A program made the position numbers and the translations under genes. The notes below the pieces were generated by a model. That model was not told the origin of the DNA and made no database searches. It saw only the letters and a program-made list of their open reading frames with translations. Shown here one piece after another: positions 1 through 5,462 of a stretch of DNA of 5,462 nucleotides. The stretch comes from Deltaproteobacteria bacterium (GTDB taxonomy: Bacteria; Desulfobacterota; Deferrimicrobia; Deferrimicrobiales; Deferrimicrobiaceae): contig PQAK01000021.1 of assembly GCA_003105225.1 (NCBI GenBank), forward strand, positions 7,085 to 12,546. The letters run 5' to 3'. Position 1 is the stretch's first letter; every line of letters begins with the position of its first letter.

Positions 1-552
<552 letters not shown>

Positions 553-559
553 TTGCGGG

Positions 560-564
560 CCTCC
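560..564 (-). promoter_or_regulatory. Ribosome-binding site of clpX (GGAGG), supports the GTG start
   Basis: GGAGG lies in the 13-bp clpP-clpX gap, 7 nt before the GTG codon at 552-550. It decides the start, since the reading frame has no ATG at the position where family members begin. Confidence 0.75.
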
Positions 565-565
565 G

Positions 566-1174
566 TCAGTCCACGAGCGGTCTCGCGGTCATCTGCCGCT
601 TGTCCACCACCTGGTCGATTATACCATACGTGCGCGCCTGCTCCGCCGACATGAAGTAGTCCCGCTCGGTGTCGGCGGCGATCCGCTCCAGGGACTGCCC
701 CGTGTGCCTGGCGAGGATCTTGTTCAGCTCCTCCCGCATCCGGAGGATCTCCTCGGCCTGGATCTTGATGTCGGTGGCCTGTCCCCGCGTCCCCCCCATG
801 GGCTGGTGGATGAGGATCCGCGCATTGGGCAGCGCCGTGCGCTTCCCCACGGCGCCGCCGGCCAGGAGCACCGCGGCCATCGAGGCGGCCTGCCCGATGC
901 ACACCGTGGCCACCTTGGGCTTGATGAACTGCATGGTGTCGTAGATCGCCATCCCGGCCGTCACGACCCCCCCGGGGGAGTTGATGTAGAGGTTGATGTC
1001 CTTGTCCGGGTCCTCGGCCTCGAGGAACAGCAGCTGGGCGATGACCAGGTTGGCGATGTCGTCGTCGATCGGGTTCCCGATGAAGACGATCCGGTCCTTG
1101 AGCAGCCGCGAATAGATGTCGTACGACCGCTCCCCGCGGCTGGTCTGCTCCACCACGATGGGCACGAGGTTCAT
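566..1174 (-). CDS. clpP: ATP-dependent Clp protease proteolytic subunit ClpP
   Basis: ClpP is the serine peptidase of the Clp protease. It forms a double heptameric barrel in the cytoplasm that degrades polypeptides fed in by ClpX (or ClpA/ClpC). The protein has 202 residues, a usual length. The catalytic triad is intact: S98 in GQAASMAA, H123 in ILIHQP and D172 in TERDYFMSA. This is the same numbering as Bacillus subtilis ClpP, so there is essentially no long N-terminal propeptide. The oxyanion-side SPGG motif is at 66-69 and the handle-helix segment follows H123. The ATG overlaps the tig stop codon by 4 bp (ATGA) and has a strong Shine-Dalgarno sequence 9 nt upstream, which indicates translational coupling to tig. 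clpX follows after 13 bp. Identification is secure. Confidence 0.99.
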   Translation of the reverse strand: MNLVPIVVEQTSRGERSYDIYSRLLKDRIVFIGNPIDDDIANLVIAQLLFLEAEDPDKDINLYINSPGGVVTAGMAIYDTMQFIKPKVATVCIGQAASMAAVLLAGGAVGKRTALPNARILIHQPMGGTRGQATDIKIQAEEILRMREELNKILARHTGQSLERIAADTERDYFMSAEQARTYGIIDQVVDKRQMTARPLVD

Positions 1175-2460
1175 TCGGCTGCGACCTCCTCCCTGGTTTC
1201 GGCGTTCTCGAGCAGGTACGCCATCACTTTCCGCTCCAGGAGCCGACTCCGGAGAGCGTCCATCCGCTCCTCGTCCCCGTAGAGCTCCCGCACCTTTTCA
1301 TAGCTCATGTGCGCTGCGGACGCCATGGCCTTCATCTCGGACTCGATCTCCGAAAACGGCACGTCGATGGCTTCCTGTTTCGCGATCGCGTCGAGCAGCA
1401 GGGAACCCCTGACGGACCGTTCCGCGTTCGGGACGAACCGCTCCTTCATCTTTTCGAAATCCATGTTCACTTTCTTTAGGTCGATTCCCTGGGACGCCAG
1501 CCGGTTCGCCGTCTCCTCGATCATGGTGAAGACCTGGCGGTCGACCAGCGACCGCGGCACCTCGAACGCATTCCGTTCCAGCAGGCCGTTCCGGACTTCC
1601 TCTTCCGCCCGGCGGCGCGCCGCCTCATCGCCTTCCGCCCGCAGCCGTTCCGCCACCTTCGAGCGAAGCTCCTCCATGTCCTTTATCTCACCGAAATTCT
1701 TAACGAATGCATCGTTGAGCTCCGGGAGACGCTTTTCCCGGACGCCATTGACCTTGACATCGAAGCCCACTTTCCTGCCCGCGTACTTCTTGTCGGAAAC
1801 CTCCCCGGATACGTCCACCTCGACCGTCTTCCGGTCCCCCGGCCTGGCGTCGGCAAGCGCCGCTTCGAACTCCTTGCCGAAGGGGGCCCCGCTGCCGAGG
1901 AAGAGGTTGGCGGGCTGGTCGGTTTCGATCGCTTCCCCGTCCGCGGACGAGGAATAATTCACCTCGACCAGGTCGCCCTCGGCCGCCCCTCTCCCCTCGA
2001 CGGCGTGGTAGCTGGCGAAGGATTCCCGCAGGTTCGCGATCGCGGCGTCCACATCCTCGTCCTTGATCTCCACGGTCTCCCGGGTCACGGGAAGCCCCTT
2101 GTACCCGGTGGGGGTTATTTCCGGCAGCACCTCGAACGTGGCGGTGAAGGCGAACTCCTGCCCTTCGGCGATCTTCGCGCCGTCGATCCTGGGCATGGAC
2201 AGGACGCGCAGGCGGTTCTCCTTGACGGCGTCGGAGATCGAATCCTTCACCAGGTGCTCGGCGACCTCCGCCTCCACGTGGTCCTTGAACAGCCGCTTCA
2301 CCATGGAGATCGGCGCCTTTCCCTTCCGGAAGCCGCGCAGGGGGACCATCCTGCGGACCTCGGCATACCCTTCCTCGATCCGCCGGGCCACCTCGTCCGG
2401 CGGCACCTCCACGCGGATCCGCTTCTCCACGCCGCTTACCGTTTCCACGCTCGTCTTCAT
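1171..2460 (-). CDS. tig: Trigger factor (ribosome-associated chaperone / peptidyl-prolyl isomerase)
   Basis: Trigger factor binds near the peptide exit of the ribosome and shelters nascent chains. The protein has 429 residues, the normal length. The N-terminal ribosome-binding domain carries the signature GFRKGKAP at 43-50, the same position as in E. coli. An FKBP-type isomerase domain spans roughly 160-243, followed by the RLPELNDAFVKNFG linker and the charged helical C-terminal chaperone domain (about 255-429). The FKBP domain looks divergent: where E. coli has a MIPGFE loop, this protein reads APFGKEFE (192-199), so isomerase activity may be weak. I chose the ATG at 2460. The frame stays open up to 2544, but that extension runs through the tRNA gene and lacks family similarity. 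The ribosome-binding site is weak (GGGGGAAAGAGA). The gene follows tRNA-Leu by 44 bp and overlaps clpP by 4 bp. Confidence 0.97.
   Translation of the reverse strand: MKTSVETVSGVEKRIRVEVPPDEVARRIEEGYAEVRRMVPLRGFRKGKAPISMVKRLFKDHVEAEVAEHLVKDSISDAVKENRLRVLSMPRIDGAKIAEGQEFAFTATFEVLPEITPTGYKGLPVTRETVEIKDEDVDAAIANLRESFASYHAVEGRGAAEGDLVEVNYSSSADGEAIETDQPANLFLGSGAPFGKEFEAALADARPGDRKTVEVDVSGEVSDKKYAGRKVGFDVKVNGVREKRLPELNDAFVKNFGEIKDMEELRSKVAERLRAEGDEAARRRAEEEVRNGLLERNAFEVPRSLVDRQVFTMIEETANRLASQGIDLKKVNMDFEKMKERFVPNAERSVRGSLLLDAIAKQEAIDVPFSEIESEMKAMASAAHMSYEKVRELYGDEERMDALRSRLLERKVMAYLLENAETREEVAAE
1184..1190 (-). promoter_or_regulatory. Strong ribosome-binding site of clpP inside the 3' end of tig
   Basis: AGGAGGT, within the longer GGGAGGAGGT, ends 9 nt before the clpP ATG at 1174. 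It is encoded within the last codons of tig. It fixes the start of clpP at the ATGA overlap and suggests ClpP is translated efficiently from the tig-clpP-clpX mRNA. Confidence 0.75.
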
Positions 2461-2504
2461 CGTCGTGTTCTCTTTCCCCCGTTTAGATTCAGCACGCCGT
2501 TCGG

Positions 2505-2586
2505 TGGTGCGAGAGGAGGGATTTGAACCCTCACGGTTGCCCACCGGATCCTAAGTCCGGCGCGTCTGCCATTCCGCCACTCTCGC
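2505..2586 (-). tRNA. tRNA-Leu (anticodon UAG, CCA encoded)
   Basis: The minus strand folds into a class II tRNA of 82 nt including the tail. The 7-bp acceptor stem pairs GCGAGAG (2586-2580) with CTCTCGC (2515-2509). The anticodon stem CCGGA/TCCGG encloses the loop CTTAGGA, so the anticodon is TAG at 2553-2551 and reads CUN leucine codons. The variable arm is a short hairpin with a GCAA tetraloop, and the T arm GAGGG/CCCTC encloses TTCAAAT. The discriminator is A (2508), as leucyl-tRNA synthetase expects, and CCA is encoded at 2507-2505. It has its own promoter about 33 bp upstream and sits 44 bp before tig, with no terminator between, so the tRNA may be cut from a tRNA-tig transcript. Confidence 0.97.
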
Positions 2587-2596
2587 ACGCATGGGA

Positions 2597-2648
2597 CCTT
2601 GCCTGAACGGAAAACTACAGTATATCCGGAAGGTTTCCCAAGGCAAGG
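2597..2648. repeat. 8-bp inverted repeat flanking the tRNA-Leu promoter
   Basis: CCTTGCCT at 2597-2604 is the exact reverse complement of AGGCAAGG at 2641-2648, with 36 bp between. One arm contains the whole -35 hexamer and the other lies in the early transcribed leader. Because only one arm would be transcribed, it can act only at the DNA level, for example as a split operator. Chance is not excluded. Confidence 0.3.
2619..2646 (-). promoter_or_regulatory. Sigma70-type promoter for tRNA-Leu and probably tig-clpP-clpX
   Basis: The -35 element TTGCCT (2646-2641) and the -10 element TATACT (2624-2619) are separated by 16 bp. Transcription would start near 2612-2615, leaving a leader of roughly 25-30 nt before the tRNA. 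It lies in the only sizeable gap between the pilZ-like gene and the tRNA. T-rich direct repeats sit just upstream and could act as UP elements. The assignment rests on consensus match and position only. Confidence 0.65.
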
Positions 2649-2650
2649 GC

Positions 2651-2678
2651 AAAACGCTCCAGATCCCGAAAAAACGCT
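2651..2678 (-). repeat. Two direct copies of AGCGTTTT, 20 bp apart, upstream of the tRNA promoter
   Basis: The 8-bp sequence AGCGTTTT occurs at 2678-2671 and again at 2658-2651 on the minus strand. The copies are exactly 20 bp apart, about two helical turns, so they face the same side of the DNA. The first copy overlaps the pilZ-like stop codon and runs into a six-T tract. Relative to the predicted transcription start their centres fall near -42 and -62, positions typical of UP elements or activator sites. A regulatory role is inferred. Confidence 0.35.
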
Positions 2679-3057
2679 ACTTGAGGTTCAAGCCTTCCTC
2701 GAACTCGGCGGTCGGCTGGTCGAATTGCATCCCGAAGACATAGGATCCCTTCGGCTCCTCCGCCCCGCGAAACCAGACGACCCTTCCCGTTACGTGGACC
2801 GGGGGATCGCCTTCGACGAAAACGGTCGCATCCACGCGGTTCCGCGTCGTCATCAAGGTGTCGTACATGACATGAATGCCGTCGGGAGCGATCTTCGGGG
2901 TGATGACCGACATCCCGAGCGTAGACAGGTCCCTCACGACCCCGGTCACCGGGGAGGAAACCCGGGAGGGGTCCCTGCCGCTCTGGACCGTGAATACCAC
3001 GGTAGCCATCCTCTGGCGTCTCTCCTTTCGCCTCCGTTCCCTGGAGAACAGGTTCAT
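2677..3057 (-). CDS. Small PilZ-domain protein (probable c-di-GMP receptor)
   Basis: PilZ domains bind the second messenger c-di-GMP and pass the signal to motility, surface or exopolysaccharide machinery. This is a stand-alone domain of 126 residues with no membrane segment or signal peptide. The first binding motif is the arginine cluster at 6-16 (RRxxxR satisfied by R9-R10 and R14). The second, DxSxxG, is D43-S45-G48 in RDLSTLGMSV. The later strands GRVVWFR (91-97) and YVFGMQF (106-112) are also typical. The ATG at 3057 overlaps the stop of the upstream HD-GYP gene as ATGA. An internal ATG (residue 17) would discard the arginine motif, so I reject it as the main start. A hairpin carrying the presumed ribosome-binding site lies directly upstream. 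The target process cannot be told from the sequence. Confidence 0.88.
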   Translation of the reverse strand: MNLFSRERRRKERRQRMATVVFTVQSGRDPSRVSSPVTGVVRDLSTLGMSVITPKIAPDGIHVMYDTLMTTRNRVDATVFVEGDPPVHVTGRVVWFRGAEEPKGSYVFGMQFDQPTAEFEEGLNLK

Positions 3058-4763
3058 TCGGGAACCCCTTCCCGCTTGCCCTCATCCATGCGCCGCAAGC
3101 CTTCCATCATCAACTGCATCTCGTCCATGGCGATGGTCCGGTGCTGCGTCGTCTGGCCGTGGGCGATGACAAAGGGCCCCTCCTGGAGGTTGAGGAGCTT
3201 GTAGAAGGCCTCCTCCCCCGAGAGGCTTCCCGCCTCGCAGTGGCGGATCCGCCCGTTCTCGAAATAGATGCGCCCCTCATTCCCCCCGGAGTCTTTCAGG
3301 GTAACACAAGCGGTCTTCAATCCGAGATGCAGCGTTTGAACGATGTCGGGGATTCCGAGATTCCTGAGGTCTCCGATCACCCCGGTGCTCGCGCCCGAGG
3401 CCCCCTTCCGCTGGCGGGAGTCCCTCCGGATGATGTTCCGGATCCGGGCGGCCAGCTCTTTCAGTTCCACCGGCTTGACCAGGTAATCCTCGGCGCCGAG
3501 ATACAGCGCCTCCACCTTCAGCGCGGTATCTTCCTTGGCGGTCAGGAAGACGACCGGGATCTCCGCAAGAGCGCTTTTTTCCCCCCGCATCTTGCGGAAC
3601 ATGGTGAGGCCGTCCAGGCCCGGCATGACCACGTCGACCACGGCAAGATCCGGCTTCTCCACGGCCATCAGCCTCATGGCCTCCACGCCGTTGTCCGTCG
3701 CGACGACGTCGAATCCCTCGTTCACCAGCTTGAGCTTCAGGAGCGTCAGGTAGTCGACCTCGTCGTCGACCATCAGGATCTTGGGCTTGGCCCCCACCCC
3801 GCGGAAGTAGAACTTCTTTTCGATCACGCCGGTGAAGATCTCCACGACCTCCGGGTCGAACTGGGTCCCCACGTTCTTGTGGAGCTCCTGGATCGCCTCT
3901 TCCTTGGTCAGGCTGCGCCGGTAGGGGCGGTTGGCGGTCATCGCCGCGAAGGCGTCCACGACGGTCAGGATGCGGGCGCCGATGGGGATCTCCCGTCCTT
4001 TCAGCCCGCTCGGGTAGCCCTTGCCGTCGTACCGCTCGTGGTGATGGAGGATGATCGGCCGGATCTTCCACGGGAAATCGATCGCATCGAGGATCTTCGC
4101 GCCGTTCTCGCAGTGGGACTGGATCGTCCGGAATTCCGATTCGGTGATCTCCTTCTTCACCGTCAGGACCTCGGTCTTGATGCCGATCTTGCCGATGTCG
4201 TGCAGCAGGGAGGCCACCAGGATCTCGTCGATCCGCTCCTGGCTGAGCCGCATCTCCTCGGCCACGGAGCGCGCGTACTCCATCGTGATGTGGGAGTTGC
4301 CCCCGAAGAACGGGTCGTTCACCTCGAGGAGGCCCACCAGGATGTCGATCGTCTCTACCAGGCAGTTCTTGAGCCGGTCGTCGGTCACCGGTTCCGCCAC
4401 CGGGGGCCGGTCTTCCCCGGTCGCCCGGAGCAGGTCCAGCAGCTCCCCCTGGTCGAGGATGAAGTCGGAGGAGCCGAACCGCAGCACGTCGTTCGAGCCC
4501 TTGATGACCGTGAAGGAGGAAACGACGATGACGCGCGTCTTCGGGGACACCCGGTGGAAACGCCGCTTGAGCTCGACGCCCGAAACGTCCGCAAGGAACC
4601 GCTCGCACAGGGCGTAGTCCAGCCCGGCGCTTGCGGCGATCTTGAGCGCCTCCGAACCGGTGCCGGCCAGCGACACGTGGAACCCCGACTCCGCAAGGAG
4701 GTTCGCCAGCATGTCCCGGACGATCGCGTCGTTGCTGATCACGAGGATCGTTTTTTTCTGCAT
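3054..4763 (-). CDS. HD-GYP c-di-GMP phosphodiesterase with two receiver domains and a DUF4388/PATAN-like C-terminus
   Basis: This 569-residue cytoplasmic regulator has four parts. Residues 1-115 fold like a receiver but lack its key residues: the acidic pair is S10-N11, the phospho-acceptor is E54 and the conserved Lys is D104. Residues about 132-320 are an HD-GYP phosphodiesterase with H158, H188-D189 and K192 (HDIGK), H217, HHHERYDGKGYP (240-251) and D270 all present, so c-di-GMP hydrolysis is expected. Residues 327-447 are a complete receiver (D333-D334, D377, T408, K430). Residues 462-560 resemble DUF4388/PATAN (GDLRNLGIPDIVQTL, then GRIYFENGRIRHCEAG), a domain thought to mediate protein contacts. 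I infer that phosphorylation at D377 controls the enzyme or its partner. The cognate kinase is not in the window. AAGGAGG lies only 2 nt from the ATG. It starts 23 bp after gpmI and overlaps the pilZ-like gene by 4 bp. Confidence 0.93.
   Translation of the reverse strand: MQKKTILVISNDAIVRDMLANLLAESGFHVSLAGTGSEALKIAASAGLDYALCERFLADVSGVELKRRFHRVSPKTRVIVVSSFTVIKGSNDVLRFGSSDFILDQGELLDLLRATGEDRPPVAEPVTDDRLKNCLVETIDILVGLLEVNDPFFGGNSHITMEYARSVAEEMRLSQERIDEILVASLLHDIGKIGIKTEVLTVKKEITESEFRTIQSHCENGAKILDAIDFPWKIRPIILHHHERYDGKGYPSGLKGREIPIGARILTVVDAFAAMTANRPYRRSLTKEEAIQELHKNVGTQFDPEVVEIFTGVIEKKFYFRGVGAKPKILMVDDEVDYLTLLKLKLVNEGFDVVATDNGVEAMRLMAVEKPDLAVVDVVMPGLDGLTMFRKMRGEKSALAEIPVVFLTAKEDTALKVEALYLGAEDYLVKPVELKELAARIRNIIRRDSRQRKGASGASTGVIGDLRNLGIPDIVQTLHLGLKTACVTLKDSGGNEGRIYFENGRIRHCEAGSLSGEEAFYKLLNLQEGPFVIAHGQTTQHRTIAMDEMQLMMEGLRRMDEGKREGVPE
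3059..3074 (-). promoter_or_regulatory. Hairpin enclosing the pilZ-like gene's ribosome-binding site
   Basis: On the minus strand CGGGAA-GGGG-TTCCCG forms a perfect 6-bp stem with a GGGG loop, ending 1 nt before the ATG at 3057. The AAGGGG that would serve as Shine-Dalgarno (7 nt from the ATG) is split between stem and loop. The hairpin lies in the last codons of the HD-GYP gene, so ribosomes finishing that gene would open it. This supports translational coupling; the function is inferred from position. Confidence 0.45.
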
Positions 4764-4765
4764 CG

Positions 4766-4772
4766 CCTCCTT
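4766..4772 (-). promoter_or_regulatory. Shine-Dalgarno sequence unusually close to the HD-GYP start codon
   Basis: AAGGAGG at 4772-4766 is a near-perfect Shine-Dalgarno sequence but only 2 nt (CG) separate it from the ATG at 4763. The usual gap is 5-9 nt. No other in-frame start nearby fits better, since the receiver-like fold begins at residue 4. Initiation may be inefficient or depend on ribosomes arriving from gpmI. Confidence 0.5.
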
Positions 4773-4786
4773 GGGCCCTCTTCGCC

Positions 4787-5462
4787 TTACGGCTTCAGGA
4801 AGTCCTCCCCGGTCATTTCCGGGGGAGGGGGAATGTCCAGCAGGCGGAGCATCGTGGGGGCGAAGTCCTCCAGGGCGCGGTCCTCCTTGAGGACGCGGTC
4901 CCTGCCCGCCGGATCCGCGTAGATGAACGGTACGAGGTTCGTCGTGTGCGCCGTGTGCGGCTGCCCCGTTTCCGGGTCCACCATCAGCTCGGCGTTCCCG
5001 TGGTCGGCGGTGATCAGGGCGGCGCCCCCGACCTCCCAGACCTTCTCCACGACGCGCCGAAGGTTGTCGTCGACCGCCTCCACGGCCCGAATGGCGGCGG
5101 ACAGGATCCCCGTGTGTCCGACCATGTCTCCGTTCGCGAAGTTCAGGACCATGACGTCGTGCCTGCCGGAGCCGATCTCCGCCGCCGCGCGCTCCCCCAC
5201 CTCGTACGCGCTCATCTCCGGCTGGAGGTCGTACGTCGGCACGGAGGGGGACGGGACCAGGATGCGCGTTTCCCCGGGGAACACCTTCTCCTCTCCCCCG
5301 TTGAAGAAGTAGGTCACGTGCGCGTACTTCTCGGTCTCCGCGATGCGCAGGTTCCGGATGCCGTGGGCGGCGAAGACCGCGGCCAGGATGTTCTCCATCG
5401 GCTGCGAGGCGAACCCCACGGGCAGCCCCAGCGTTTCATCGTAGGAGGTCATGCACGCGTAC
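4787..5462 (-). CDS. gpmI: 2,3-bisphosphoglycerate-independent phosphoglycerate mutase (C-terminal part, cut by window edge)
   Basis: GpmI interconverts 3- and 2-phosphoglycerate in glycolysis and gluconeogenesis using two metal ions (usually Mn). Only the last ~224 residues are visible. The frame is open to the window edge (YAC before MTSYDE), so the ATG at 5452 is internal and not the start. Recognisable segments are RIAETEKYAHVTYFFNGG, FPGETRILVPSP and YDLQPEMSAYEV. Metal-binding residues of the phosphatase half are present: D and H of NGDMVGHTG (codons 5128-5126 and 5116-5114), D-H of TADHGNAE (5005-5000) and the last H of HTAHTTN (4948-4946). The substrate-binding half and the phosphoserine nucleophile lie outside the window. 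The gene ends with TAA, 23 bp before the HD-GYP gene; the mutase itself is probably an unrelated housekeeping neighbour of the signalling genes. Confidence 0.97.
   Translation of the reverse strand, partial: YACMTSYDETLGLPVGFASQPMENILAAVFAAHGIRNLRIAETEKYAHVTYFFNGGEEKVFPGETRILVPSPSVPTYDLQPEMSAYEVGERAAAEIGSGRHDVMVLNFANGDMVGHTGILSAAIRAVEAVDDNLRRVVEKVWEVGGAALITADHGNAELMVDPETGQPHTAHTTNLVPFIYADPAGRDRVLKEDRALEDFAPTMLRLLDIPPPPEMTGEDFLKP

Noticed and set aside
2461..2544. A 28-residue N-terminal extension of trigger factor from an upstream ATG
   Set aside because: The extension is translated from within the tRNA gene and has no resemblance to the family. The ATG at 2460 puts the GFRKGKAP signature at the same position as in E. 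coli.
2671..2692. Possible terminator after the pilZ-like gene: CTTGA-ACC-TCAAG then a T-rich run
   Set aside because: The stem has only 5 bp, is A/T-rich and overlaps the last codons. Five bases (TAGCG) separate it from the T run, so it is too weak to call an intrinsic terminator.
2677..3009. Internal start for the PilZ gene at ATG 3009-3007, preceded by AAGGAG
   Set aside because: It would remove the arginine motif needed for c-di-GMP binding, the AAGGAG is 12 nt away, and those bases are explained by Lys-Glu-Arg codons. A minor shorter form cannot be excluded.
3141..4922. A very long open frame on the plus strand (593 codons) antisense to the HD-GYP gene
   Set aside because: It is a low-complexity frame rich in His, Asp, Leu, Val and Arg. 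Such frames arise opposite G+C-rich genes. The minus strand encodes four clear domains over the same stretch.
4787..5452. ATG at 5452 as the start of the phosphoglycerate mutase
   Set aside because: The frame is open beyond it to the window edge, and the encoded segment corresponds to the C-terminal half of a protein of about 510 residues.

Overview
This is a G+C-rich bacterial chromosomal window in which every supported gene reads on the minus strand, so transcription runs from high to low coordinates. The order tRNA-Leu, tig, clpP, clpX, preceded by a c-di-GMP signalling pair that includes a DUF4388/PATAN-type domain, fits a deltaproteobacterial lineage (Desulfuromonadota/Geobacter-like or a related candidate phylum). 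This assignment is inferred from gene order and domain content; no taxonomic marker was searched. There is no sign of a mobile element, CRISPR array or recent gene transfer.

Upstream block (5462 to 2677): the 3' part of gpmI (cofactor-independent phosphoglycerate mutase) enters from the window edge. After 23 bp comes a four-domain regulator: a degenerate receiver, an HD-GYP c-di-GMP phosphodiesterase, an intact receiver, and a DUF4388/PATAN-like domain. Its stop codon overlaps the start of a small PilZ-domain gene by 4 bp (ATGA). A hairpin carrying the presumed pilZ ribosome-binding site ends 1 nt before the pilZ ATG. The two signalling genes therefore look translationally coupled, pairing an enzyme that lowers c-di-GMP with a protein that probably senses it.

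Junction (2676 to 2461): a 90-bp gap holds a recognisable sigma70-type promoter, with two T-rich 8-bp direct repeats upstream of it and an 8-bp inverted repeat around it. The promoter points into a tRNA-Leu gene (anticodon UAG, CCA encoded). Tig starts 44 bp after the tRNA. I see no convincing terminator before or after the tRNA.

Downstream block (2460 to 1): trigger factor (tig), the ClpP peptidase (4-bp ATGA overlap with tig) and the ClpX unfoldase (13-bp gap, GTG start) form the classic protein-folding and protein-degradation operon. Trigger factor receives nascent chains at the ribosome, and ClpX unfolds and feeds substrates into ClpP. clpX is cut by the window edge just after its Walker B motif.

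Nearly all of the sequence is accounted for. The main points of interest are the degenerate/intact receiver arrangement in the HD-GYP protein, the hairpin and overlap at the HD-GYP/pilZ junction, and the layout of the tRNA-tig promoter. These are variations on known families; I do not see a wholly new system here.
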